A stretch of DNA of 64,000 nt from Teichococcus aestuarii (GTDB lineage: Bacteria; Pseudomonadota; Alphaproteobacteria; Acetobacterales; Acetobacteraceae): the NCBI RefSeq assembly GCF_003116135.1, contig NZ_PDOA01000016.1:34251-98250 (forward strand), written 5' to 3'. Below are positions 1-9,192 of the stretch, in pieces. Within the stretch, counting starts at the first letter, position 1. The number at the start of each line of letters is the position of its first letter. The position numbers and the translations under genes are program-made. The notes beneath the pieces were generated by a model. That model worked only from the letters and a program-made list of their open reading frames with translations, did not search any database and had not been told where the DNA came from.

Positions 1-1
1 C

Positions 2-766
2 CCGGGCGTTGCCGAGCGCGTGCGGGAGCTGGGCCTCGCCGATGTGGTGGAGACCGACCCGGCCCGCGCCGTGGAGGGCTGCGACGGCGTCATCCTCTGC
101 ACCCCCGTCGGCACCTTCGCGGCCCTGATGGCGGCGATCGCCCCCCACCTCGCCCCGGGCGCCGTGCTGACCGACACCGGCTCCACCAAGGGCTCCGTGC
201 TGCGCGACCTGCTGCCGCTGCTGCCCGAGGGCGTGCACCTGGTGCCCGGCCACCCGATGGCCGGCACCGAGCATTCCGGCCCCGATGCCGGCTTCGCCAC
301 GCTGTTCCAGGGCCGCTACGTCATCCTGACGCCGCTGGAGGGCACCGACCCCGCGGCACGGGCGAAGGTGGAGGCGCTGTGGCAGCGCGCCGGCGCCATG
401 ATCGAGGCGATGGACGCCACGACGCACGACAAGGTGGTGGCCATCGTCTCCCACCTGCCGCACCTGATCGCCTTCACCATCTGCTCCACCGCCGACGATC
501 TGGCGCAGGAGACGCGGGAGCAGGTGCTGAAATTCGCCGCCTCCGGCTTCCGCGACTTCACCCGCATCGCCTCCAGCGACGTGGACATGTGGCGCGACGT
601 CTTCCTCAACAACCGCGAGGCGCTGCTGGAGATGCTGGCGCGCTTCTCGGAGGACGCCCACGCCCTCGGCCGCGCCGTGCGCTGGGGGGAGGCCGGCTTC
701 ATCGAGGACCGCATCCGGCGCGGGCGGAAGATCCGGCGGACGCTGATCGAGCTGAAGCAGGCGTAA
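2..766 (+). CDS. tyrA: Prephenate (cyclohexadienyl/arogenate) dehydrogenase, 5' end cut off by window
   Basis: This is the C-terminal part of the NAD(P)-dependent enzyme that oxidatively decarboxylates prephenate or arogenate in tyrosine synthesis. The reading frame is open from base 2 with no start codon needed, so the N-terminal Rossmann GxGxxG segment (roughly 50 residues by comparison with the ~300-residue family) lies outside the window. Visible signatures are GVILCTPVG, the TDTGSTKG turn, HPMAGTEHSGPDAG with the family His, and the helical-domain stretch HDKVVAIVSHLPHLIAF. A GTG at base 20 could be mistaken for a start but falls inside the fold. The cyclohexadienyl versus strict prephenate specificity cannot be told from the sequence. 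A multi-hairpin element follows the stop. Confidence 0.88.
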   Translation, partial: PGVAERVRELGLADVVETDPARAVEGCDGVILCTPVGTFAALMAAIAPHLAPGAVLTDTGSTKGSVLRDLLPLLPEGVHLVPGHPMAGTEHSGPDAGFATLFQGRYVILTPLEGTDPAARAKVEALWQRAGAMIEAMDATTHDKVVAIVSHLPHLIAFTICSTADDLAQETREQVLKFAASGFRDFTRIASSDVDMWRDVFLNNREALLEMLARFSEDAHALGRAVRWGEAGFIEDRIRRGRKIRRTLIELKQA

Positions 767-767
767 G

Positions 768-870
768 GGTTCTTTTTTGGAAAAAAGAACCAAAAAACTT
801 TTGTCAGTTGGCGCGACGCCCAACTAACAAAGTCTTTTTGCTTCTTTTTCTTCAGAAAAAGAAGATGACT
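768..870. terminator. Three consecutive inverted repeats between convergent genes
   Basis: This AT-rich island sits between tyrA (+) and the enoyl-CoA hydratase gene (-). It contains an 11-bp A/T-rich perfect stem (768-778 with 781-791), a second stem around 801-811 with 820-830 (one mismatch), and a third perfect 11-bp stem (841-851 with 854-864) that is extended by AGTC/GACT at 831-834 and 867-870. T-runs follow or form part of the stems on both strands, so it can act as a bidirectional terminator. The loops of the outer two are only 2 nt as drawn, so a few base pairs must open. The base composition is unlike the rest of the window and it may be a copy of a dispersed intergenic repeat. Confidence 0.6.
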
Positions 871-875
871 TCCCC

Positions 876-1658
876 TTACCGCCCCTCGAACACCGGCGCA
901 CGCTTCGCCAGGAACGCCTTCACCGCGTTCTGGAAATCCTGCGTCTCGGCGTAGCGGCCGGCGGCCTCGATCTCCTCGGGCGGGATGGGCATCGGCCCGC
1001 GCAGCTGCCGCAGCGCGCGCTTGTGGAAGCGGTTGGAGAGCGGCGCGCCCTCCGCGATGCGTGCGGCCAGCGCCCCGGCCTCCTCGAACACCGCGCCATC
1101 CGGCACGCAGCGCGTCAGCAGGCCGCGCGAGAGGGCCTCGGGGCCGTCCAGCACCCGCCCCTCGATCATCAGCTCGCAAGCCACGGCGTAGCCCACCACG
1201 GCCTGAAGCGCCTCCAGCGCCACATAGGGGTACCAGATGCCGAGCTTGCGGGCGGGGATGCCGAAGCGCATCCCCTCGCCGCCCACCCGGAAGTCGCACA
1301 CCGTGGCCAGGCCGGCGCCGCCGCCCATGCACCAGCCGGAGATGGCCGCCACCACCGGGTGCGTGCAGTCGCGGATGTTGACCAGCGCCGAATCCAGCCC
1401 GGCGGCGTAGCGGCGGTCCTTCTCCCGCCCGCCGTAATCCTCGCCGAAGCCGCCGATATCGGCGCCGGCGCAGAAGGCGGCCTCGCCCGCCCCGCGCAGG
1501 ATGACGCAGCGCAGGCTCTCATCGGCGGAGAGGGCGGCGAAGGTGGTGCCCATCGCCTCCCACATCGGCAGGTCGAGGCAGTTGCGCTTCTCGGGGCGGT
1601 CGATCAGCACCGTGGCGATCGGGCCGTCGCGGCTGACGCGGAGGTTCGGGTGGATCAT
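876..1658 (-). CDS. Enoyl-CoA hydratase/isomerase family protein
   Basis: This is a 260-residue crotonase-fold protein, the usual length of the family, acting on enoyl-CoA thioesters in beta-oxidation or a related acyl-CoA pathway. It starts MIHPNLRVSRDGPIATVLIDRPEKRN, which is the typical first strand of the family. The oxyanion-hole segments are visible as AAFCAGADIGGFGED (about residues 60-75) and ISGWCMGGGAGLA (about 100-112). The ORF stays open upstream of this ATG through a tandem repeat, but that extension runs antisense over the next gene and has no family similarity, so the ATG at 1658 is preferred. Hydratase, isomerase or dehydratase activity cannot be separated here. It fits with the acyl-CoA dehydrogenase electron-transfer genes nearby. 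Confidence 0.82.
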   Translation of the reverse strand: MIHPNLRVSRDGPIATVLIDRPEKRNCLDLPMWEAMGTTFAALSADESLRCVILRGAGEAAFCAGADIGGFGEDYGGREKDRRYAAGLDSALVNIRDCTHPVVAAISGWCMGGGAGLATVCDFRVGGEGMRFGIPARKLGIWYPYVALEALQAVVGYAVACELMIEGRVLDGPEALSRGLLTRCVPDGAVFEEAGALAARIAEGAPLSNRFHKRALRQLRGPMPIPPEEIEAAGRYAETQDFQNAVKAFLAKRAPVFEGR

Positions 1659-1687
1659 GGTGGCGGAACGGTGCGGGCAGGCGGCGG

Positions 1688-1822
1688 CCCTGTCAACGCC
1701 AGCCCCGCCAACGCCGGCCTCGTCAACACCAGCCCTGTCAACGCCAGCCCTGTCAACGCCAGCCCTGTCAACGCCAGCCCTGTCAACGCCAGCCCTGTCA
1801 ACGCCAGCCCTGGCAACACCGG
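1688..1822. repeat. 15-bp minisatellite, nine units
   Basis: Nine head-to-tail 15-bp units occupy the space between the divergent enoyl-CoA hydratase and flavin-binding genes. Units 1 and 4-8 match CCCTGTCAACGCCAG exactly, while units 2, 3 and 9 carry point changes. The unit length is a multiple of three and contains no stop codon in the frames inspected, so the array reads as AGVDR, TPALS or NASPV pentapeptides in overlapping frames. That explains why long spurious ORFs cross it. The array takes up most of the 235-bp divergent promoter region. Confidence 0.9.
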
Positions 1823-1893
1823 CCTGGGCGCGCCGGGCAACCCTTCCCCGGCCCCCGGGGTTTGGACCGGCAGGACGACGACGGGAGAAACCC

Positions 1894-2403
1894 ATGCACA
1901 CGGACCGCAACGACGACGAGATGCGCATGAAGGTGCGCGAGATGATCGGCGAGATCGGCACCGCGATCTTCACCACCATCGACCAGCAGGGCCGCCTGCG
2001 CGGGCGGCCGATGCGCACCCAGAAACCCGACCCCGACGGCCGCACCCTGTGGTTCTTCACCCGCGCCGACAGCCCGAAGATCGCCGAGCTGGAAGGCGAT
2101 TCCCGGGTGCTGCTGGGCTATGCCGACACGCGCAGCCAGGACTACGTCTCCATCTTCGGCCGCGGCCGGGTGGTGCGGGACGTGGCGAAGAAGCGCGCCG
2201 TCTGGACCGAGGGCGTGCGCACCTGGCTGCCCGAGGGGCCGGAGAGCGACAAGGTGGCGCTGATCGGCGTCGAGATCGAGGGCGCCGAATACTGGGACGG
2301 CATCTCCTCCAGCCTCCGCTTCGCCTTCGGCTATGCCCAGTCGCTGGTCAGCGGCAAGCCGGACACCAGCGGCGAAAACGCCAAGGTCAGCTTCAGCGGC
2401 TGA
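1894..2403 (+). CDS. Pyridoxamine 5'-phosphate oxidase-like FMN split-barrel protein (general stress protein 26 type)
   Basis: This is a 169-residue protein with the flavin-binding split-barrel pattern. AIFTTIDQQGRLRGRPM (about residues 19-35) and LWFFTRADSPKIAEL are the first barrel strands, and VLLGYADTRSQDYVSIFGRG continues them. The family includes PNPOx-like stress proteins of poorly known substrate, so I do not assign pyridoxal phosphate synthesis. The ATG at 1894 is preceded by GGGAG at 1883-1887, a good ribosome-binding site. The frame is also open upstream through the 15-bp repeat array, but this has no RBS-supported start and is treated as non-coding. It stands alone and is divergent from the enoyl-CoA hydratase gene. 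Confidence 0.78.
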   Translation: MHTDRNDDEMRMKVREMIGEIGTAIFTTIDQQGRLRGRPMRTQKPDPDGRTLWFFTRADSPKIAELEGDSRVLLGYADTRSQDYVSIFGRGRVVRDVAKKRAVWTEGVRTWLPEGPESDKVALIGVEIEGAEYWDGISSSLRFAFGYAQSLVSGKPDTSGENAKVSFSG

Positions 2404-2514
2404 GAGCCTTCATCGCAGCCGATTCACGAAAATTTGAACCAAAAGGTTGAACTTCTCCTCTCCTGTGATGAAAATGCCCCTCGCCGCCAGGAGGCGGAAG
2501 ATGGAGAGGCCGCG

Positions 2515-3378
2515 ATGTCAGCATGGCTTTCCAGTGCCCAGGGCCAGAATGGCGCGGGGCGGGACCAACCCCCTTCCCGCCCCCCGGGCTTCGCCGAGGC
2601 GCCGCTGCGGCTGGACGAGGCCACCCTGCCCCGGGCGGAGGATCTGGGCTACGAGCTGCGCCCGCCCCGCCCGGATGCTCCGCCCGCACCTGCCACGCCC
2701 TTCCAGGGCACCGGCCCGCAGGGCCATCGCGGGCGGATGCGCGAGAAGCTGCTGGAACGCGGCCCGGACGCGCTGGCGGATTACGAGCTGCTGGAGATGC
2801 TGCTCTTCTTCGCCTTCAAGCAGGGCGACACCAAGCCGCTGGCCAAGGCGCTGATCAACCGCTTCGGCAGCTTCGCCGCCGTGCTCGCCGCGCCGCAGCA
2901 GGTGCTGATGGAGACGCGCGGCCTCGGGCCGCACAGCGTGGCGGCCCTCAAGCTGGTGCAGGCCGCCGCGCTGCGGCTGGCCAAGGCCGAGGTGATGGAG
3001 GCGCCCGTCCTGAACAACTGGGACCGGCTGATCACCTACCTCAACGCCGCCATCAGCCGCGAGAAGATCAAGCAGTTCCGCATCCTCTTCCTCGACAGCA
3101 AGAACCGCCTGATCGCCGACGAGGCGCAGGCCAAGGGGACGGTGAACCACACGCCCGTCTACCCGCGGGAGGTGATGAAGCGGGCGCTGGAGCTGCACGC
3201 CACGGCGCTGATCCTCGTCCACAACCACCCGAGCGGCGACCCGACGCCGAGCCGCGCCGATATCGAGATGACGGCCGAGATCAAGCAGGCGGGGCAGTTC
3301 TTCGCCGTGGTGGTGCATGACCACCTGATCGTCGGCAATGGGCGCTACCTGAGCTTCCGGCGTGAGGGGCTGCTCTAG
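2515..3378 (+). CDS. radC: RadC-family JAB/MPN-domain protein
   Basis: This is a 287-residue RadC-family protein with a helix-hairpin-helix-like N-terminal half (GHRGRMREKLLERG, ELLEMLLFFAFKQGDTK, TRGLGPHSVAALK) and a C-terminal JAB metalloprotease-like domain. The zinc-site signature HNHPSGDPTPSRAD is intact from about residue 236. The cellular role of RadC proteins is unsettled: the historic repair function was withdrawn, and many RadC-like genes sit in mobile elements, but this copy is in a core-like setting. The ATG at 2515 is preferred over an in-frame TTG at 2434 because GAGAGG lies just upstream. The first ~65 residues are Pro-rich and not conserved. Its TAG stop shares CTAG with the stop of the convergent gene. 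Confidence 0.88.
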   Translation: MSAWLSSAQGQNGAGRDQPPSRPPGFAEAPLRLDEATLPRAEDLGYELRPPRPDAPPAPATPFQGTGPQGHRGRMREKLLERGPDALADYELLEMLLFFAFKQGDTKPLAKALINRFGSFAAVLAAPQQVLMETRGLGPHSVAALKLVQAAALRLAKAEVMEAPVLNNWDRLITYLNAAISREKIKQFRILFLDSKNRLIADEAQAKGTVNHTPVYPREVMKRALELHATALILVHNHPSGDPTPSRADIEMTAEIKQAGQFFAVVVHDHLIVGNGRYLSFRREGLL

Positions 3379-4831
3379 CGGGACAGCGCCCGCGCGGCGC
3401 GGATCTCCATGTCGGAGCGCTCGTCGGTGAGCGGGGCGTGGCCGGCGGCGAGCGGCGCGCCCTCCTCCAGCGTGCGCGACAGGCGCAGCGCGGCGCGGCG
3501 CGCGGCCTCCGGCGCGGCGCGCAGCCGGGCCTCGGCCGTGGCCACCGCCATCGGCTCGCCCCAGGCGAGGAGCAGCGTGTTGCCGCTGGCCGAGCGCGCC
3601 GCCATCAGGCCGGGAAAGACCCGCCCGAGGCTCGCCGCCAGCGGCCCCACGATGCTCTCCGGGTCGCCCCCGCCATAGACGTTCATCGCCACCACCCCGC
3701 CGGGCGCGAGGCGCCGCGCCAGGGATTCGAAGAACTCCACCGTGGCGACATGCGCCGGGATCTGCCCGGTGGCGTAGAGATCCACCATGATGACGGCGTA
3801 GCGGCCCGTATCCTTCGCCACAAAGCGCCGCGCATCGTCATGCGCCACGGGGATGGACAGGGAGAAATGCGCGCGCGCCAGGGCGGTCACGCCAGGGTCG
3901 ATCTCCACGCCCTGCGGGCGCAGCGCCGGCCAGGCGGCCTGGGTGGCGGAGATGGCCGCGCCCCCCGCCACGCCGAGGTAGAGCGCGCTTCCGCCCTCCG
4001 CCTGCCCGGGCCGGGCCAGCGCCGGCACGGCGGACAGCAATTCCCAGTAGGAGCCGGTCTCCCGCCCGTCATGCCAGCGGACGGATTGCGCCACGCGGGT
4101 GGTGTTCAGCAGCAGCGAGGTGGCCTGCGCGTCGCGCCAGACCATCGCCGTGTTGTAGGGCGTCTCCACATAGGCGGCGAAGAGGCGCTGCCGGGCCTGC
4201 TCGGCCAGGTATCCGGGCACAGGGGCAGCAGGGCCAGGGCGGCCGGCAGCGGGCGCAGCCCCGTGGCCAGCGCCGCCAGGGCGGCGACCAGCGCGGCCAG
4301 GGCGTAGCCGCCGGTGAGGCCGAGATAGGGGATGGCCAGGAAGGCCGCGAAGAAGGTGCCGCCGATGCTGCCCAGCGCCTGGCAGGCCGAGACCAGCCCC
4401 GAGGCCCGCGCCGCGCCGATATCGGGCGCCAGCCGCGCCACGCAGAGCGGCGAGGCGGCGGCGAGGACGAAGGCCGGCGGCCCGATCAGCAGCATCGAGG
4501 CGCCGATCGCGCCCGGCAGCGGCCCGAGCCATGCCTCGGCGCCGGCGGCGATGCCGCGGCCGAGCCAGGGCACCAGCGCCGCGAACAGCGCCGCCGCGCC
4601 GAGCAGCCAGGGCAGCGCGCGCGCTCCATCCGGCCGGGCGCCGAGCCGCCCGCCCAGCGCATAGCCCAGCGCCATGAAGGCCAGCGCCGTGCCGATGATG
4701 GCGCCCCACTGGTGGATGGTCTGCCCGAAGACCGGCGCCATCAGCCGGCCGTCGAGCATCTCCAGCGCCATCACGCTCCAGCCGGCGGCGAAGGCCGCGA
4801 AGCCGGTGGCGAGGCGCCCGGCCAGCGTCAA
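3375..4831 (-). pseudogene. Fused membrane/spermidine-synthase-like protein, single frameshift
   Basis: The N-terminal half (from TTG at 4831) encodes about seven hydrophobic helices of the type found in fused MFS/spermidine synthase proteins. The C-terminal half encodes a spermidine-synthase-like Rossmann methyltransferase-fold domain (ETPYNTAMVWRD, ALYLGVAGGAAIS, VEIDPGVTALAR, YAVIMVDLYA). The two halves lie in different frames. The membrane half runs on out of frame to 4106, and the soluble half is in frame only downstream of about 4220. The whole span is 1457 bp, two more than a multiple of three, so one base appears to be missing, around 4205-4235 near a G-run. The TTG start overlaps the upstream stop (TTGA), suggesting translational coupling to the hydroxyacyl-CoA dehydrogenase gene. 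A GTG at 4220 might start the soluble half separately. A sequencing error is equally possible. Confidence 0.7.
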
Positions 4832-5712
4832 CGGGACGGCTTCGGCGGGTCCTGGCTGTAGTCGTAGAAGCCCTTGCCCGACTTCCGGCCGAGCCAGCCG
4901 GCCTCGACATACTTCACCAGCAGCGGCGAGGGGCGGTACTTGCCGTCCCCCATTCCCTCATGCAGCACGCGCATGATGGCAAGGCAGGTGTCCAGCCCGA
5001 TGAAGTCGGCCAGTTCCAGCGGCCCCATCGGGTGGTTGGCGCCGAGCTTCATCGCCGCGTCGATGGAGCGGACATCGCCCACCCCCTCGTGCAGGGCGGT
5101 GGCCGCCTCGTTCAGCATCGGGATCAGGATGCGGTTGACCAGGAAGCCGGGGAAGTCCTCCGACACCGCCGTGGTCTTGCCGAGCCGCTTCGCCAGCGCC
5201 GAGACGGCCCCGAAGGTCGCGTCCGAGGTGGCGAAGCCGCGGATCACCTCCACCAGCTTCATCACCGGCACCGGGTTGAAGAAGTGCATGCCGATGAAGC
5301 GGTCCGGCCGGTCGGTCGCCGCCGCCAGCCGGGTGATGGGGATGGAGGAGGTGTTGGAGGCGAGGATGGCCTCCGGCTTCAGCAGCGGGCAGACGGCGCG
5401 GAAGATGGAGAGCTTGAGGTCCTCCCGCTCCGTCGCCGCCTCGATGACGATGTCGCTCTGCGCGAGCGCCGCCATCTCGGTGCCGGTGGCGATGCGCGCC
5501 AGGGCGGCGTCGCGCGCCCCGGCCTCCAGCGCGCCCTTCTGCACCTGCCGCTCCATGTTGCGGCCGATGGTGGCCAGCGCCTTCTCCAGCGCCTCCGCCT
5601 TCACATCCACCAGCGCGACGGAGAGCCCCGCCAGCGCCGCCACATGGGCGATGCCATTGCCCATCTGCCCGGCGCCGATGACGCCGACCGAGGCGATCTC
5701 CGTCACGCCCAT
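4828..5712 (-). CDS. hbd: 3-hydroxybutyryl-CoA / 3-hydroxyacyl-CoA dehydrogenase
   Basis: This is a 294-residue monofunctional NAD(H)-dependent enzyme that interconverts 3-hydroxyacyl-CoA and 3-oxoacyl-CoA in beta-oxidation or polyhydroxybutyrate/butyrate metabolism. The N-terminal Rossmann motif [17 protein letters not shown] is intact. Further markers are [18 protein letters not shown], the active-site segment [17 protein letters not shown] (catalytic His) and PGFLVNRI, and the C-terminal domain has [20 protein letters not shown]. The length matches the family. It is the third gene of the leftward etfB-etfA-hbd operon, 4 bp after etfA, and its stop overlaps the TTG start of the frameshifted gene downstream. 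Pairing with ETF fits fatty-acid oxidation. Confidence 0.93.
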   Translation of the reverse strand: MGVTEIASVGVIGAGQMGNGIAHVAALAGLSVALVDVKAEALEKALATIGRNMERQVQKGALEAGARDAALARIATGTEMAALAQSDIVIEAATEREDLKLSIFRAVCPLLKPEAILASNTSSIPITRLAAATDRPDRFIGMHFFNPVPVMKLVEVIRGFATSDATFGAVSALAKRLGKTTAVSEDFPGFLVNRILIPMLNEAATALHEGVGDVRSIDAAMKLGANHPMGPLELADFIGLDTCLAIMRVLHEGMGDGKYRPSPLLVKYVEAGWLGRKSGKGFYDYSQDPPKPSR

Positions 5713-5716
5713 GGCC

Positions 5717-6643
5717 TCAGCCCAGCTCCTGCTCGAGCTCGGGCAGGATCTTGAACAGGTCGCCCACCAGGCCGTAATCGGCCACCTGGAAGATCGGCGC
5801 CTCCTCGTCCTTGTTGATGGCGACGATCACCTTGCTGTCCTTCATGCCGGCCAGGTGCTGGATGGCGCCCGAGATGCCCACCGCGATGTAGAGCTCCGGC
5901 GCCACGATCTTGCCGGTCTGCCCCACCTGATGGTCGTTCGGCGCGTAGCCGGCATCGACCGCCGCGCGGGAGGCGCCGATGGCGGCCCCCAGCTTGTCCG
6001 CGATGCCCTCCAGCAGATGGAAATTCTCGGCCGAGCCCATGGCGCGGCCGCCGGAGACGACGACGCGAGCGGCGGTCAGCTCCGGCCGCTCGCTCTGCGC
6101 GATCTCGGCGCCGACGAAGCTGGAGACGGCCGGGTCCTCGGCGGAGGGGGCCGCCTCGACGGCGGCGGAGCCGCCCTCGGCCGGGGCCGGGTCGAAGGAG
6201 GCGGCGCGGACGGTCAGCACCTTCTTCGCGTCGGCCGTCTTCACCGTGGCCAGCGCGTTGCCGGCGTAGATGAAGCGGCGGAAGGTGTCCGCGCCCTCCA
6301 CGGCGGCGATGTCGGTGATGATCTGCACATCGAGCAGCGCGGCGACGCGCGGCATGATGTTCTTGCCCATGGCGCTGCCGGGGGCCAGCAGGTGGCTGTA
6401 GTTCGGGGCCAGCGCCACCAGCAGGGCGGCGGCGGGCTCGGCCAGGCCATGCTCGTAGGCCGGGCCGTCCGCCTGGATCACCTTGGTGACGCCGGCGAGC
6501 TTGGCCGCGGCCTGCGCCGCCTCGGCGCCGCCGAGGACGAGCACATGCACGTCGCCATCGATCTGGGAGGCCGCGGCCACCGCGCTGCGGGTGGGCTGGC
6601 TGACGGTCGCGCCGCTGCGGTCGGCAAGGACGAGAACGGCCAT
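5717..6643 (-). CDS. etfA: Electron transfer flavoprotein alpha subunit
   Basis: This is the 308-residue FAD-binding subunit of the soluble ETF heterodimer that takes electrons from acyl-CoA dehydrogenases and passes them to ETF-quinone oxidoreductase (also in this window at 42.7-44.4 kb). The C-terminal FAD domain carries the diagnostic block from [14 protein letters not shown] through [20 protein letters not shown] to [15 protein letters not shown] and ends with the [16 protein letters not shown] helix. The N-terminal half is an ETF-type alpha/beta domain. It starts 2 bp after the etfB stop, so the two subunits are co-translated. No unusual residues are seen. Confidence 0.96.
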   Translation of the reverse strand: MAVLVLADRSGATVSQPTRSAVAAASQIDGDVHVLVLGGAEAAQAAAKLAGVTKVIQADGPAYEHGLAEPAAALLVALAPNYSHLLAPGSAMGKNIMPRVAALLDVQIITDIAAVEGADTFRRFIYAGNALATVKTADAKKVLTVRAASFDPAPAEGGSAAVEAAPSAEDPAVSSFVGAEIAQSERPELTAARVVVSGGRAMGSAENFHLLEGIADKLGAAIGASRAAVDAGYAPNDHQVGQTGKIVAPELYIAVGISGAIQHLAGMKDSKVIVAINKDEEAPIFQVADYGLVGDLFKILPELEQELG

Positions 6644-6645
6644 GG

Positions 6646-7392
<747 letters not shown>

Positions 7393-7595
7393 CGCCGGGC
7401 CGTGTCCTGCTTTCTGGGTTTCAACCTGAGTGCCGGGCGGCGCCGCACCCCCCTCCGGCCGTGCCAGGCGGGGCGCGCATGCCACCCGCCCCCCTTCCGG
7501 GAGGCTTTGTGCAGTTGCGGCACGGAGCCTAGGCGCCAGCGCCGGCCGAGGCAAGGTGACCCCCGGCCCGCCCCGCCCGGCTCCGCCGGCCGGCG

Positions 7596-7790
7596 TCAGC
7601 CACGCATGGTGAGCATCAGCAGCACGAACAATGCCAGGGAGACGCCCTGGAGGGTGACCCGCCAGCGCATCAACCGGTTGGAGCGGGCGCCGTTCCCTTC
7701 GCCCTGGGCAAGGCCGAGCATGCCGGCGAACATGACGCCCAGCGTGGCGAACATGGCGACGCCGAGCAGGATGGAGAGGACGATTTGCAT
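7596..7790 (-). CDS. HIG1-domain / twin-transmembrane small inner-membrane protein
   Basis: This is a 64-residue protein with two hydrophobic helices ([21 protein letters not shown] and [15 protein letters not shown]). They are joined by a short polar loop rich in Gly, Asn and Arg ([19 protein letters not shown]). This is the size and layout of bacterial HIG1/twin-transmembrane proteins related to Rcf1 and hypoxia-induced proteins, thought to associate with respiratory oxidases. The NRLMRWRV segment matches the (Q/I)X3RXRX3Q-like region only loosely. The ATG at 7790 gives a clean membrane start. It lies alone between etfB and an MFS gene, both also leftward, with a gap of about 110 bp upstream. 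Confidence 0.68.
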   Translation of the reverse strand: MQIVLSILLGVAMFATLGVMFAGMLGLAQGEGNGARSNRLMRWRVTLQGVSLALFVLLMLTMRG

Positions 7791-7899
7791 GGATCGCACA
7801 TAGCGCCGTTTCGCAGGCGTGCAAGCCGGCCCGGGGGCGTGCATGGCGGCGCCGGCCGCAGGGCAGACCGGCGGCGGCGGCGGGGATCGTTCCGGCGCC

Positions 7900-9090
7900 T
7901 CAGCGCCCGCCGCGCACCCAGAAGGCGCCCGCCAGCGCGCAGGCGGCGCAGAGAAGGAAGCCGCCCAGATAGGCCCCCGTACCCGCCACCAGCGCGGTGA
8001 AGGCCACCGGCATCACCACCTGCACCACCCCGAACACCACGCCAAGCGCCGCCGTGGCGCCGCCCACCCGGCCCTGGGGCGCGATTCGCGCCACCTCGCC
8101 CAGCAGCACGCCGTTCCAGCCGATGCCGGTGGCGCCCAGCACCATGCCGGCCAGCGTCACCGCCAGCCCCGGCCAGGCAGGGCCGGCGAAGGCCAGCGCC
8201 ACGCAGCCCAGCACCGCGCCGGCGCCGATCGCCACCAGCACCGGCACCGGCCCCACCCGGTCGGCCAGCAGGCCCCAGAAGACGCGCCCGGCCACCCCCG
8301 CCCCCTGCGCCAGCGCCATGCGCAGCCCGGCCTCGGTGAGCGGGGTGCCCAGAACCTCCACCTGCCAGGCGACGAAGAAGGCGGCGAAGCAGAATTGCGA
8401 GACGCCGAAGCAGGCGGCGGCGCAGGTCAGCGACCGCAGCCGGCTGTCCCGCCGCACCAGGCCGAGGCTGCCCACCGCGTCGCGCCAGGCGGCGCGGGGG
8501 CCGCCGGCGGCGGTGGGGTCGCGGTCGGCGTCCAGCGCGGCGCGCAGCGGCTGCAGGGCCAGCGCGGCCAGCAGCGCCAGCGCCGCCATGGTCAGTGCCC
8601 CCGCCCGCCAGCCGAACGCCACCCCCACCGCCGGCGCCAGCGCCGCCGTCAGCATCGAGCCCGCTGGCACGCCGCACTGTTTGAGGCTGAAGATCAGGCT
8701 GCGCTGCCGCGGCGGCACCCGCCCCGCCAGCAGGTGGCTGCCCGAGGGCGTGACCGGCCCGTGCCCCAGCCCGGCCAGCAGCGCCGAGGCGGCCAGCGCC
8801 AGCGGATGGCCGAGCACGGCGAGGGCGATGCCGCAGCCGATCAGCACCAGCGCCCCCTGGCAGACGCGGATGCCGCCATGCCGGCGCAGCAGCAGCCCGG
8901 TGAAGGGGCCGGAGACCAGCGCCCCAGCATAGACCAGCCCGGTGTGCAGCCCGACCAGGCTCGGCGGCAGGTCCAGCTCGCGCGCGATCAGCGGCGCCAG
9001 CACGGGCAGGGTGAGGAAGGCCCCCATCCCGGCGAGGTGCACGCCGAGCAGGGCGACCATGACGGTCCAGACGGTGGGGGCTGCAAACAT
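7900..9090 (-). CDS. Major facilitator superfamily transporter
   Basis: This is a 396-residue protein with about twelve hydrophobic helices typical of MFS secondary carriers in the inner membrane. The loop between helices 2 and 3 has GLLLRRHGGIRV, a degenerate form of the MFS motif A, and LADRVGPVPVLV between helices 8 and 9 is the second-half equivalent. GSLIFSLKQCGVPAGSM-like residues near helix 5 resemble the cyanate/CynX-like and YbfB-like MFS groups, but I cannot name a substrate. The ATG at 9090 begins MFAAPTVWTVMVALLG; an in-frame ATG about 40 bases upstream is possible. The next gene starts divergently about 100 bp away, so 9091-9192 is a shared promoter region. Confidence 0.82.
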   Translation of the reverse strand: MFAAPTVWTVMVALLGVHLAGMGAFLTLPVLAPLIARELDLPPSLVGLHTGLVYAGALVSGPFTGLLLRRHGGIRVCQGALVLIGCGIALAVLGHPLALAASALLAGLGHGPVTPSGSHLLAGRVPPRQRSLIFSLKQCGVPAGSMLTAALAPAVGVAFGWRAGALTMAALALLAALALQPLRAALDADRDPTAAGGPRAAWRDAVGSLGLVRRDSRLRSLTCAAACFGVSQFCFAAFFVAWQVEVLGTPLTEAGLRMALAQGAGVAGRVFWGLLADRVGPVPVLVAIGAGAVLGCVALAFAGPAWPGLAVTLAGMVLGATGIGWNGVLLGEVARIAPQGRVGGATAALGVVFGVVQVVMPVAFTALVAGTGAYLGGFLLCAACALAGAFWVRGGR

Positions 9091-9192
9091 TCCGCCGCCA
9101 TCCTGGACGGCGCGGCCGGCGCCGTCCATGGGGGCAGGAAAGCCCAAAGCAAGGCTTGACCCGGGCCGGGGCTTCGGCTTCCGGTGCGCGCC

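Noticed and set aside
1688..1822. CRISPR-like array
   Set aside because: The units are contiguous 15-bp repeats without spacers and there are no cas genes.
1501..1893. Upstream extension of the flavin-binding protein on the + strand
   Set aside because: Overlaps the enoyl-CoA hydratase gene antisense and has no family similarity; a good ribosome-binding site exists at the ATG at 1894.
1659..2060. N-terminal extension of the enoyl-CoA hydratase with AGVDR pentapeptide repeats
   Set aside because: Lacks the central Leu/Phe of real pentapeptide-repeat proteins, runs antisense over the flavin-binding gene, and is explained by the stop-free 15-bp repeat.
7393..7595. Riboswitch or strong promoter upstream of etfB
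   Set aside because: GC-rich sequence with no recognisable riboswitch core or -35/-10 pair.
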